The position numbers were made by a program, and so were the translations under genes. From Klebsormidium nitens (Eukaryota; Streptophyta; Klebsormidiophyceae; Klebsormidiales; Klebsormidiaceae): a DNA stretch of 64,000 nucleotides. The notes beneath the pieces were generated by a model. That model had not been told where the DNA came from, made no database searches, and saw only the letters and a program-made list of their open reading frames with translations. The number at the start of each line of letters is the position of its first letter. Positions within the stretch are counted from its first letter, which is position 1. Of the stretch, positions 25,399-37,674 are shown piece after piece. The stretch covers positions 62,001 to 126,000 of the forward strand of contig DF237112.1 of NCBI GenBank assembly GCA_000708835.1, written 5' to 3'.

Positions 25399-26327
25399 AT
25401 TCGAGCGGGAAACTTATGTTCGCAGTCGCCCATATTCATTGAATTAGGACTATTAAACTCGGTATTGTGCATTGTTGAGCACGGGTCTCAATCGGCTTCA
25501 ATCTTTAAATACTTTTAAACACCTGATATTGTTCTTTGTCAAAACGGAGCGGCCTCCAATTTCCGGCCATTCTTGACCCCCAAACTTGTTATTTATGGTG
25601 TCGGTGCACGTGCAACTCAAATTGACTGGTTACGCTCTCCGTCGCCTTAAGTCGTTTCTCCAGTCGCGTGTCTTTTAGAACATGGTATAGAAGATCTGCC
25701 AGGCTGTACCACCTCCAGCGCTCGGGTGGAGATCGAGCTGATCGGTCTCGGTCAACAATACGCTACAGACAGGTTACTCATGCAGTGTGGGTTGGGAGTG
25801 GCAGCGGCCTAGAGCCTCTCTTTGCGCTTTTGCTGGCACAGAATACCAACCGGTGTGCAAGAGCCCAATTAAAATAAAAACTAGATTACATGTTCTCCTT
25901 CCATGGGTTCTTTCACTTCACTGTGTCACTTCATTGAGCTTCAGGAAACACCTGACTTGAGCCTAGTAGCTCAAGCTGCGGAATAGGTGACGTCCTTAAG
26001 CCAATACCTCATGTGGCCAATGCTGTCATGCATGCATGTCAAGATCGAGTTCTGATCAAGTCGAGACCGATGCTGAACAAGCCATGCTGTCTAAGTGCAA
26101 GGGAACAAACGAACAATTAGGGATGTCTGCAACATGCAGTGCATCTGACAAAACCTCAGTCAGTACTTAGTAGCTCAACCTTTGTATATACTTACTCAAA
26201 AGGTTTGTGATCCTGGCCCAAGCATGAGCACGGGCCCCGCCGCTTTCCGCACAAAGCATGTGAAAGTCAAAGCATCACCGTCCTACAGTCAATTCAACTC
26301 ATCTATCGCAATCGACCTGAACCCCGC

Positions 26328-26385
26328 GACTCAAAATTCGATCTCGAGGGGCTCGACTATTCAGCCCCGCCCTTCTAAATGAGCA
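26328..26385 (-). repeat. Decayed copy of the last M16 exon end
   Basis: ATCTCGAGGGGCTCGACTAT at 26341 and its surroundings match the end of the real terminal exon at 26463-26506. Read on the minus strand the copy gives a broken version of the C-terminus (stop inside, then IVEPLEIEF). It lies about 120 bp downstream of the real stop codon. Confidence 0.8.
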
Positions 26386-26455
26386 TGTCAAATCGCTGGA
26401 TTCACTTTCCTAAATTCGAATCAAGTCATTTGCCGGACCTGTATCTTGCACCTAG

Positions 26456-29400
26456 CTAGTACTCAATCTCGAGGGGCTCAACAATCCAGCCCCGCTCCTC
26501 CAGAATGGGCCGAGCCCGGTTCGCATCCGAAACAACGACGATCTGCGCACAGCGGCAACCACTAGTGAGAGTCATCAAATTAGTTACCGGTTTCCGCTAG
26601 CTGAGGTACAAAGATGCACTTTGCAGCTTGAAGAAGCAGGCAGAGCGAGGTCGTCTGCTTATGATCAAACCTCATCGCAAGCATAAATTCCGGTCTGAAC
26701 GTAATGTTGCCTAATCAGCGCTGATGTAATTTGTACCGAGCAACTGCAAGGGTTGTCGCTCCAATCGTCAATAGCAAAGTACGCCCATATTCGTTGTGTG
26801 CAGACTCCACGTATAGATAGTCGTCCTTATTTTGAAACGTGCAACTGTTTCTTGTGTCACATGTCTTTTCAATCAAATCCTATTCTCATCCTGGGAAGCA
26901 AGGAAAGAAAGTGGTCCATTCAGAAGAGTCAACCATCCACCTCTCCGTCGGCACAGCAGCTCCACTTCACCAGGCAAGAGCACGCACATCGAATAATCCG
27001 ATTTCCCAATGGTTCAGCACCTCAATCCCTTTGGAGGCCAGATTGCTCCAATTCTCACAAATGGGGCTAAACTTAAGTGGAAGCATACGGGAAATATATT
27101 TAAAAAAGGGTAATATATGACGGAGCACAAGCGATTGTCCCAGACGTAGATTTCCCCCGGAGAGTTTTCAAGAAACGTGGGGAGGGAAAATGGGGGTCCG
27201 GGCCGAATGCTGGTCCACTCAAAAGTTGCGTCAACTCTAAAGTCATGATTAAGAACCAGGACACAGTAGGTCAACGAACGCTCCGTGCAGGGAAAAGTAA
27301 TGCTCACTTTGTGTTTGTCGGGATGCAAGTGTCTCTGGGCTGCGGCCAAAACGCTGGGCCCTGTGGTCTCCTCAACTCCGGCTTTGTATTGGAAGAGGTA
27401 GTCTTTGTCGACGCCGAACAGGTCCAAGGTCATAATACGCGACAGCTGCGCCCCACTGAGAAGAAAGAAGAGGCGGCGATTAACGAGGGCATCCTGTACA
27501 ATGTAACGCATTGGCGACCAGACACCAAGCACTTTGACTATTTTCGTCGCCGAGGCAACTTCTGCAAGATGCAACATACAGGGCGTCTAAGGACGGCTTC
27601 CTCAAGACTCGAATGCTATAAGTGCGTTTTGAAGTGCGACACCGAATAACTCGGGAAGTTTCTGCATGCAGTCCGGACTTCTCCTTGAGCGATTTCTCGC
27701 TTCCTTGTCGTCTGACGATTTCGACGACATAACCTTGGAAGCAGAGTGGCGTTTCAACCTTCTTCGAGCTTTCTTGCACGGTGCTTCTGGGGCCGTGCGC
27801 GCATTCAATTCTTCATTATTTCACCCACTAGCAGACCATCTTCGAAGCATCGACTGGTTTCTTCACGTCAATTCCGAGGAAGCCGTGGCGTTCTCAGGCC
27901 ATCAAGAGATTCGATTTCGGAAGTTGCAATCCGTATGGCCCGCGGCACGGGCAGGGTTAGCTCGGGTTAAGAGTGGGTTCGGATGCGAAGCTCGGTGAAG
28001 ATTTGGTTGACGTGTCTTATTTGGCTGGTACACTGACCCGAATGCTTTTGAGGTCAAAATGTATCAAATATCACGGTGCATCCATTACCTATCGGCAAAG
28101 TTGAAGACGAACGAGTTGAGGGACGACTCTTTAGCGCGCGACAGCTCCTCTGCGAAAGTACAAACAGCTTCAGAATTCTGCCTCCGAAGGGTTTGAACAT
28201 TGTAGTGCGCATAAGGATTTCTATACGAGGTCTTTCGTCTTATGTCGGTATTCACTTTTGAGTCAAGGAACATAGCAAAGTAGGAAAAGCGGTTGAGCGG
28301 AACGGCCAGATAGAGCGCCCCTATTGGCTTAACTTCAGAGGTAGACGAAGCGACAAGCACTCGTTACCGCCATATAATCCCGCCAATCCTCCCGTGCAAA
28401 TCTGCGTATTCATGCGCTTCCGTGAATGCACAAGTCTCGACTGCACACGAATCAATTGGGTACTACCCTTTGGATCGGCTTACACCACATTCCCAGCACC
28501 TGAATCAAAAAGAAAAGAGAGTAGGCTCTAAAATGAAAGGCCTTCACTGATGGTGACTCCAAAAGGGAAGGGAAGCTTGAGCGCTCACCCGGGCCAACTT
28601 CTTCCGTCGTGGCCACCCGCAAAACCCGTTGCGTGCTCTCGATGAACTTCGCGACAGAGTCTACCCGCGTCTCGCCGCCCCCGGAGAACAGCCCCTGACA
28701 GAAGTGAGGGTTGCTAGACTTCAGTTTCTACTGAACGAGACAGACCTGAGGATCACTGCGCAGGCTCATGTCTGAGCCACAGTCTCCACTTAAGTCCCTC
28801 CCCACCTGGAAAAGAGCCCCTGATAGAAGCGAATATCAGAATGTATTGAAGTCTGCTCAACAGAACATAGTAGTAGTGGTTGTGCAAACTCATAAACCTC
28901 GCTACGTCGTCCGTCTGCATCTCTGCATCCTTATAGAAAAGACCTTGTCAACAGAGTAAATCGATCCGGGATCGAGGCAAGGGGTCCCGATAATCTCGAC
29001 CGATGTGTCCATTCGCCTCTCTCCAGCCGCAGAAAAGAGCCACTAAAAGGCGAGAGCTTTGACTGACTTGAGCGTCTAGTAAACGTGATAAAGTCGTGAA
29101 TAGGCGAAGAGATTCTGCTAAAATGTTCAATCCACGTCTTTTGCCCGCCAGAGAGAGCCACCAGAAAAGTAAATTGTGTCTTACCTCTTACCACATTCTG
29201 CTGCTTCAAGCACACTGTTAGGAAAAACGGTATTACTTTCAGTAGATCTGGGGGGCTCGAATGATGTTGGTTATGCATGAGCTTAATGAGACTGCAAAAG
29301 CTTTGGGAAAGGACAAGAACCTATAGAAAGGGCACTTGCCTTATGGTCAATGGCGGGCGACCAGCCTCCCGAGACAGAGTAAGCCAGGCCCTCTCTTGAC

Positions 29401-32400
29401 CGGACCTGCATGGAGAAGACAACATTCTTGAGATAAGTTAGAAGCAACTTCGTATCCCTTCCGCATACCGTATGCAAGAGAGGTCAAAGCTCTAGCCGAC
29501 AAATCAGCACGGATCTTCGGGTGTCTCCAGGCTTTGAATCGACAAGGTCCAAGTAAAAAAATTGCAAGGCCCCTGCTGACGCAAGGTTGGCGCAAGACAT
29601 GCGGACCTATAAGCCCTCGCTTGCGGAAAGCACTGAAGCCCGCAAGATTTTGAAGAGCAGCTTAGGCCAGAGCCAAAAGGAAAGGGAAAAAAGTGGGGGG
29701 GAAAGTGGGACAGACGGTAGGCAGTGAGTTGGAACAAGCACGGCTGACTCATTGATGACCCAAGAAAACAATTCAAGGGAAACCTTCGGACAATCCACGG
29801 ATAAGGCCATCCATGAACCACGGATAGCACGGACAACTGTTAACTCATGGATAACCAGAGCATAACCCACCTCGTTAAAGAGACGGCCCCCGAACCCGTT
29901 CAGCACGTTGTTAAGGACGTCCAGAGCAAACACGTCGGGATCGTCGATGGTTACTCCTAACTCTCCGAATCGCACGTACCTAAGAACAAAGAACGAAGAC
30001 GATGAAGACAGCGTTTGCAAAGTGTCACGTGCTCTGGATAGCCTCGTGATTGTAAAATTTCAAAAGATTGAAATGTAGGAGTTCTTCAGCCGCCCCACAC
30101 TGCATAAGCACCATTCGACGATGAAACAGACCAAAACCAAACATTCCATTACACCAGCTTCCTACCAAGTAAATCAGCTTACGCTTTGCGTTGACCCTGG
30201 ACCGTTGACCAAGTAAACCGTCATCTGCACGTTCTTTTGCGTTCTGCCTTCAATCCAAGTTTGCCACGACCCTTTCAGAGCTGAGCAAAAATTTTGCTAC
30301 CCCGAGTTTCAAACGAACTCAACCCTGCTCACCCTTGCGTTAACCCTGGTTTGTCCACCAAGTAAACCCTCTTTTGCTCGCTGGTGCCCACTTCGTTTGC
30401 AGCAGGCTCCCCGTCCAGATACTCTTGCAGGGGTGTGCCCTTCAGGTATGGCGTCGGCGGTTTCCAAGCGCCGAAGAGTTGTTCGGTCAGCTTCTGGACG
30501 TCGGCAGTAGAAAAGTCGCCCCAGATGCCCAACACGCCCTGTTCAGGCCTGCAACATTGGGGTTTCTTTGCTTTATCCCTTTCCGTTCGCGGAAGACGAA
30601 AAACTAGTACTCAGGCTTTCCTGCTTAAGCTGAGATTTGCTGTCAGGTAAACCTCAAAGTGAAGGCGCAAAGAGTTGCTCGGTCAGCTTCTGGACGTCGG
30701 CAGTGGAAAAGTCGCCCCAGATGCCCAGGACCCCTTGCTCAGGCCTGTACAAAACAGCCGCCTTTCAAGCATTGCGTTTTTCTTTTCTTCATAGAAAGCC
30801 CGCGAGCTTATCTCTCATGACATTTGACTTTCCTTTCTTAGGGTTAGGAGACCATCTCGCTTGAATCTTGGAGGTCCAACGTGGATAAGCCGCCCCAGAT
30901 GCCCAGCAAACCTTGCTCAGGCCTGCAATATCAGGGTTTTTATCAATCTCGATTCTTTCCCATTGAAGTGGACGAGGAGAGCAACTTGACTTCTCCCGAC
31001 TCTTGACAGTATTGCAAACCAATTATCAGCATCATCGCCTGGAGTGAAGGCGGCCCAAGAGAGTTGCTCGATTCTAAGCGGCAAAGCCGCCCCAGATACC
31101 ATCGCGCCGTGTTCAGGCCCGAGAAAGATTAGAATTAATCACAAGCTTTTCGGGATTCGAACACGTGGGTAAGCGTGTAATGGATTCGCTTTGGAATCAC
31201 AGACTTTCTCCTCGGTGGATAGAAACTGCTCAAGATACGAGGACGCCTCAGTTAGGCTTGCAACGAGCGCAGCCCGCTTTCAAAACTAGTTAACATTTGA
31301 AAAAAGCATAGCCCATTTAAAATCAGTCCTCTAAAGGCTCACCGAAAGTTCGCCATATGGAAGTCCTCCACATCGCGTCTCGTCACCGCCTTGACGGTGC
31401 CCACGTCAGCAACGCGCGCATAGATGCTGTCCTTGCCGTACACGAGCTTCGGCATCTCGCGCCCGGCGATACCCCCTGGCTGCAAAGCGAGGACTGTGCT
31501 TCGGATCTTTCTCCATAATCATGAGTATCAGCCTCACTTTGTGACCCCTTTCCCATTGGGCTGATACTCATCTGCAGAAGCCGGAAGAGTTACGCTGGCG
31601 GAGACTGGCCTTCTTTGAGTGCAAGCATTTGAGTTTCGTCCGCATGGCATATTCTCTACTCGGAGCCATTTCGGCAGTGGTTTACTTGTCGCGAGCCCGA
31701 TCTCGGCAACACCAACAAAGAAGACGGTCACAAGGAAACAACCGAAAACATATCAGACACCGCTTCCCTTGAAACTGTCTTTGTTCCATTGTCTCGTGCG
31801 TTGAGTGTTTCATTTGATCAAGAAGGCTCTCAAGTCCGCTGACCAGATGCCGGTCTTCAATACACGCGTAACACAGCGGTCCTGCTTACGTCATCGTTTC
31901 TACGCGCAATGCGCCCTAGTAGCTGCTCGCGCGTCAGCTTCAGTTTGTCCTCCGGAAGGCGTGGGTTGGTCGCCACTGTCAGAACAAAGCAAGACTTTCT
32001 TTTCCTCAGGTTTTGCGTTCGACGGAAAGAGCGAGGGGTCATTTCCGATACTCATAAGCAGTGCTGTTGTTTCAGTGGATCACGTGGGCGCAAAGGAGGA
32101 CACATGGGATACGACTCAGCTTGGACCAGAAGCATACCGAAACGTATTTGAAACGAAGTTCAAGCGCTAAAGAGGCAAGCTGTTCTTCATTGACGCAATC
32201 TCTTATAATCATTACCTCGGATTGATGCAATCTCTTATGAGCATCACCTCGGATGTGTTAAAAGGACTCATTAGGGGAAGCCATCAACAGGATAAACAAG
32301 CGGTTCGGACTCAGCGCATCTGGCGATGGGTGATATTACGAATCGAGCCAGTCGGTTTGAACACGTAGTGATCTTAGGATCCAATCTATGTTGACTAGCA

Positions 32401-35400
32401 AGGAAGGTTCCGATCTCGTACCTTCTTTGAAGAGTCCGAACACCTCGCCTAAGTCTTCTGCTAGGCAGCCGAAGGAGAGCGACATCGTGGATGTACTCGC
32501 ACCGGCCTCGATGCCGGCAGCAAGCCGCTGCAGCGGAATAAGCAGACCGCCAATCAGCTGAACGTTTTTGGCTACGAAAAGCAAAGTGGTCTTTCAGAGA
32601 TGTACGGTCGTGATGGACAGAAGTACTACCTCATAGAACCGTTTCGATGCGACACCAAAGAGGTAAAATTATCTACTTTAAATGACAATGGAGAGTTGGT
32701 TTCCCTCGAATACATATTTTAGGTTCTACATGACATGTAGTATGGGAAGAAGCGGGGCGACCAAGAAGCAATTGTATCCGAGACACCGTCGAATAACGCA
32801 TGTTCGGAAACCGTCAGAGGAAGGACAACTAATTCCCGGCCGCGTGAAACGCAGATCTTCCATTTCATTCTACTTCAGCAGATCCTGCAAAGGTTCTCTG
32901 CAACTCGGAGCGCTGAGCCACGTCCACATATCGTTCATCCAGAATGCCTGCCTATTGATATAAGTTCGCTTTGTAGCGCCTCACCTCTAGTCGTTCGTCG
33001 AGCTGGTCTGCTGGGTGATCGAAGGACCCGCCTGACCGCATCACATTTGCCGTCATAGCAGCCAGCCCAATCTGAAAGGAACTAGGCAGGAAAACTTATG
33101 AGTCTTGTGTTGGAGTTTGCAACCCGTTGCCAGCCAAATATACCGTCAGCAGATGCCAAGTGTGACGATGGCGGCAATCTGCTTAGGCTGATTACACATC
33201 GTCTCGTGTTGACGCGGCGATTGCAACAAGTGCCCAGCGATGCCAGAGACAGTTTGCCTATCACACTGGGTGATAGGCAAGAACTTTGGATGGTCAATCG
33301 TTTCGGTGGGCAACAAGCTCTTCTCCTCGTTCTTTAAACGAAGTCCGCCAAGTGCAACACAAGGGGTGTCCACGCATACATCATGGCCATCACAGAAGTA
33401 GCCAAACGGTCTTCTTCGCTGCTTCTTCTAGGTCAGTGAGAGTTTTCTTGTTCCCATTTGATGGAAGCGAGACATAGGTCGGTGAGGAACAACATCTTCT
33501 CAGTTCAGAGACATATGCTGACCTTGTCTTTTGGGACGCGTTTCGTTCCGCCCTTAACCAGGAGTTGACCCCCCACTAAACCAAGCTCGTGGTCCTCCAG
33601 AAGAAAAACTCGGAGCCCGTTTGGAAGCACCAGCTACAAAGGAAAGTGTCAAGACTGGGTTGAGAATCTTTGTCAGTTCACCACAAAGCTGACTCCAAAT
33701 CCTGAGAAACTCTACCCCCAGTACTCAGAATTCCTCAAGAAGTACATAAGAGCAGCCCCCCGATTCAGCCGGTGTCTGGTCCGAGACCAGGCCAGTTAAA
33801 GGGCTAAGAAAGACGAAAGAACGAATATATGTCTCTCGCTCAGGTTCGATCAGCTGATTCGTATGACCTCACTGCCAGAGCAACAAGGTGGGCTGGCACA
33901 ACTCTTAGCGGGTTGGGTTAATTGAGCATGAGGCGAGAGCCGGTTCCTTTGGGCCTGTTTCTCAAATATACGATTCCCTGTGTGCCGAACTCGAGATTGC
34001 CACCTATTTCCGAGTAACTAAGTTAGAGGCCTAGCAGATTGTCCTACAAAAAGACAAATTAGCTCACACAAAGACTTCTCACACAGCTAACTGTACCTCC
34101 GAAAGAGGAGGGGAACGAACGCAAGAAAAGCTGGAGGAAGGCTGATTTGAGCTCACCTTGGTGTAAGCAGGCTCCTTTACATCTGGCAGAGGGGGGAAGT
34201 CGGCAGGGAGCGGAGGCGCCTCCTTCCCTCGGACGAAGTCCTCCCCAGCATGGAGCTGTTGACTGCTCATCTTGAGACTCTGCGCTGTGGGATCGGGGAT
34301 CGGCTGGATAGAGATGCTGCACGGAAGATCGAGTCTGACCTTTTTAATTGATGGAGAATACGAACTAGGTAATGGTTTCATTCCATTATACTAGAGGATG
34401 TAGAAAAAGGAAGAAGATAAATGTCACTGGCTGCTCAGCTTGGGAAGGGGTTGGCTGTAAGATGCTGCAGTCAGGCGGTTGAACTGATCCTTTTGACTCC
34501 AAACTTTCAGATTGACATACTGACTCAGCTGAAAAGGGAAAGGGCAAGAAGCAGCATCAGATGCCGGACGAGATGCACCAGCCTTTTTGCGCTCTTTCAA
34601 ACCGAACCAACGAGCTGCACTGATCAAAGTGTCATATGATGGGGCCAAAACTTATGTGAACAATTCAGCAAGTGGCATAATTTTCCACCCGAGGCAAATG
34701 AAAGAGTGCAACGCCATCGCAAGAATACAAACGAAAGCAGGTGCCTTTTGACTTGCTAATCTATTGCTGGTACCCTGTAACAGCTCGGCTCTCAAAGCAA
34801 GATCTGAAGATGATCTAACGATCCTCAGGGGGTCTACACACAAGGCTTTGGGGTCACACCCCTGTACCAAATGCCATCCACTCCTCTGGGCCAAGGTTTT
34901 TCATAAGGAGATAGTTAGTTTGTAGAGCGACATGGTTCGATGACAATAAACAACAAGGGATAGGAATGGAACTTAGCCAGTTCACCTCCCTATCATTCCT
35001 CAGAATCCAGGGAGGCTGGCACCTGCTCCAAGGTGTGCCATTTGTCCCCAACTCTGCCATAAAGAAAGCAAACGCTGCGAACAGCCAATCTGCTTCAGTT
35101 CCCCAAGGGAAATTCTTCCGTTCTACTTCTTCCTTCAGTAAACATAAAGAAGCCCTATAACCACCATATCGCACCTACATTCTGAGTTCGCCCCTCTGAC
35201 AACTGGTGCGCAGAGATGACATACCTGCTGGCAATTGAAGGGCCTGGAAGAGCGGACAGCGCAATGGCAGCGGTAAGTAGGCCAGTGGTGAGGCGCTGGA
35301 GACTCGCTCTGGCGGCGCCACTTGGCGGAACGCCCCTGGACGCTGGCCTTGATGTTGTGGCAGCTTGACTTTGCGCGTCTGAGGAACATGTTGCGATGCA

Positions 35401-35880
35401 GCTCTTGTTAGGCTTAGTATTGTTGAGCGACACTTTGCGTGTAATTGGCAGAATACATGCTTGACGGCTAAGCATGCCCTTTCCTGACAGGAACTGCCCT
35501 TTGGTACTTTTGAATGTTCTGCCGCTGACGTCGGAGACCACGTTGGAGACCCTGCATGGTTGCTCAATTCTGCATTGCATGTGAAACTTGGCGCGTGTCG
35601 ATGTTGCTTGCTGGCAACTTCGTCGATTCCCTGATACAAAGCGATTATAACTTCTTTTCAGCTGTAAGTGACCACTAAGGCTGCAATTAGGCTGCTTCAC
35701 GCTCTGCATTCTGACAGAATTTTCTCCTTGGACTACGGACAGCTTGGGGCCTAACTTGAAGGAATCCAGAGCAACAGACTCCGATGCCCTACAGCAGAAC
35801 CTGCTGGAAGTGTGCGCCTTAACCACTCCCAAGGTAGCCATTGGCATTGGGCATTGTAGAAGAGCTACCTCAGAAAGCAC
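26456..35880 (-). CDS. M16 (pitrilysin/MPP-like) peptidase homologue, probably plastid-targeted, without HXXEH
   Basis: Fourteen exons on the minus strand: 35880-35225, 34316-34157, 33633-33523, 33071-32985, 32527-32422, 31975-31890, 31479-31343, 30548-30333, 29979-29871, 29405-29340, 28694-28589, 28149-28089, 27455-27308 and 26542-26456; about 711 residues with all phases consistent. The family fold is clear: LVLPNGLRVFLLEDHELGLV, ERLE, AGASTSTMSLSFGCLAEDL, LLGRIARRNDD, MPKLVYGKDSIYARVAD, LNGFGGRLFNEVRSREGLAY and SLNSFVFNF. The zinc motif HXXEH is missing: its place reads GLAAMTANVMRSGG, as in the non-catalytic M16 branch that in bacteria accompanies an active partner. The first exon encodes a Ser/Arg/Lys-rich leader of about 190 residues, then GLLTAAIALSALPGPSIA, like a plastid transit peptide plus lumen signal. 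A structural or chaperone-like partner role in the thylakoid is inference. The 28695-29339 intron begins with GC. Confidence 0.88.
28675..29085 (-). repeat. Three copies of an M16 exon acceptor region
   Basis: The acceptor end of the exon 28694-28589 (plus strand GAACAGCCCCTGACAGAAG at about 28685) recurs at about 28800-28830 as AAAAGAGCCCCTGATAGAAG and at about 29025-29055 as AAAAGAGCCACTAAAAGGCG. Exon-like sequence on one side and intron-like sequence on the other is shared too. The copies lie upstream in the long GC-AG intron, with spacings of about 115 and 225 bp. Confidence 0.7.
29338..29339 (-). other. GC donor of a GC-AG intron
   Basis: After the exon ending CATAAG the intron begins GCAAGT, a strong donor except for GC in place of GT. 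Joining to the acceptor at 28695 keeps the frame and gives DHKGLFSGGG, which fits the M16 family here. GC-AG introns are a known minority class. Confidence 0.75.
30176..31123 (-). repeat. Array of exon-edge copies around M16 exon 8
   Basis: The acceptor side of exon 30548-30333 is repeated upstream three times: 30664-30748 (nearly identical, including CTTCTGGACGTCGGCAGT), 30866-30925 and 31046-31123 (progressively worse). All share GCCCCAGAT and end in CAGGCC. Acceptor positions fall at about 30548, 30745, 30924 and 31118, so spacing is about 180-197 bp. On the other side, the donor end of the exon (30328-30390) has one decayed copy downstream at 30176-30235 sharing CCAAGTAAACC. The exon is therefore flanked by partial copies of both its edges. 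Confidence 0.88.
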
Positions 35881-37674
35881 CTTGCATGGAAATGTGCTGC
35901 AGCTTGTGCAGGCAAACCCTGTGCATGAGCCAAAGGTGCGAGCTGAAAGGGCGGCCGCGAAGAAGGATTAGTGCGGCCGCGCAGACTCAATGTCGCCCGG
36001 CCACGGGGATATAGGGGCGCGCGCACCACGACCTGCTCGTCGACGTGCTGTCGTGCACAGGGAGAGGTTAACCTTCTGACCCTCAATGTGCGAATTGAGA
36101 ATTGCGCGAGTGCTGCTTCAAGCATATGGCTGAAATTGTCGGTCGGATGGTTCCTATTGAACAATAGCTTCAGCATCCAGCAATACAGGATGTTAGAATT
36201 CTAATACCGCAGGTTCTGACAGTGAAGAGCTTGGCAGGAGCTTAGCCTGAGTACTGGTGCGCACTCTGGCGCGCACAAACGAGCCTGCACGTAGAGAGCT
36301 CTAGACGATTTCTTCCCTCTTGTGCACTCTGTAATTGTACACGTGGATGTTCCTGGGAACTGCGGGGACTTGCAGACCAAATATGACCATAAAAATAATG
36401 GCCGCAAATCAATCGGACGGTCACTCTTTTGCCATGGGTCCCAGGCTAGCACGGCAGATTGCACGATTGAACTATTTCAAATCTGTCGATTTGCCCAGTG
36501 CTGGGCAGTCCGCTTATACATGCAGATCCGCCAAGTTTGTTATTGCAATGATGGACCTGCCGAATTGAATGTATACCTCATGGCGCCCCATCATAAAAAC
36601 TTTGAGCAGTCTGAGGGAGAACTCCAAACCTCTGGCATTACAATGATGGCAATCGATCTTCTAAGAGTACTGCCTGAATCATGCATTGGATAAGGGTCGA
36701 TTCTGACAATTGCTTGGAGAGCAATGCCGCAGCATGGATATATGGCCTGCAATAGTGATCCAACAATAGTGATATTCCAACAATTCGAGCAGGAATGGGG
36801 CGCTTGCTAAGGACTTTGACCATGGAAGAAGCGTGAACGCTCTAAGAGGTTGAAAAGGTGACAGCATTACGGACTGTCTAGTGGAAAGGCCTGGGAAGAG
36901 AAAGGCATAGGGACATCTAGCGTGCTTTTCTCAAGAAGGTCATTCAAAACGTTGGCTCTCTCCAAAGGGCCTTGAGCAATGTCCTCTTTATAAGATTTAC
37001 GATTAGGGCGTGGCAGGACTGGTCAGAACTCACTCTGGCCAGGGCATCGTAGTAAGAAAGCGGATGTAGGCATGGGTGAGCAACCAAAGACGGGGGATCA
37101 AAAGACGTGGAGGCAATACGAACACAGTGGAAGAAGTCAGAGATCAGCCACGTTGAGGATCACTTGTAACTCACCCTGCGGGCAGATTTTCTGAAAGCAG
37201 CATTGCCTGCCGCGGACGGGCAAGAGCAGAGATCTGTGGCCAAGCGATGTTTTCTCACTCAATGCCAAAAGGCCAGAAGCAACTGCAGATGAGCTAGCTG
37301 TCCCAACAAAGGGCAAACATCCAGAGCCGCAAGCAAAGGTTTGCTCAGCATGGGTGTCGGTTTGCTTGCTGGGAAGCGCAGGCAAGGGAGGGGCTTGCAG
37401 TGCAACCCCCGCATTGGGACCTTGTAGGAAACCAGCATCATGAATCAGATGTAAGACTTCTGCAACGCCACCCTCTTCATGGTGGTGATGGTAAACAGCT
37501 CAAAAAGCAGTCATAGCAGATTGCACTCTACTCTTCAAGAGCATTATAGTGGAAGCCTCAACGTGTCACGTTGATGTCTGTCCTTCCATTCTGCTGCTCT
37601 GGTGTTAGGCTTACGAAACTCATTCTGGGCCTGAAATCAGTCAACGCACACAGTCTTTCTCCAGGTTTGACAGG
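35881..37674. other. Shared upstream region of the M16 and kinesin genes
   Basis: The two genes are divergent, so this stretch should hold both promoters. A GC-rich block at 35950-36001, only 70 bp from the M16 start, has GGGCGGCCGCGAAG and GTGCGGCCGCGC. No such block is obvious before the kinesin start. No further exon was recognised. A 5' UTR intron for either gene cannot be ruled out. Confidence 0.4.
35950..36001. promoter_or_regulatory. GC-rich upstream block, M16 gene
   Basis: Two GCGGCCGC words 24 bp apart, 70-120 bp upstream of the M16 start codon, in the position expected for a core or proximal promoter. A regulatory role is inference. Confidence 0.45.

Larger units (their letters stand above)
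24481..26455. other. 5' flank of the ABCG gene, with GC-rich block
   Basis: No exon recognised. It contains an 8-bp inverted repeat (24941-24948 and 24955-24962, loop of 6) and a GC-rich block at 25327-25398 with CGCGGCCGCG, GGCGGCCGCC and GGCCGCGCCGGCGGCGGG, about 850 bp upstream of the ABCG start. At 26328-26385 there is a decayed copy of the end of the M16 gene. The rest is AT-moderate sequence without features I can name. Confidence 0.4.
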
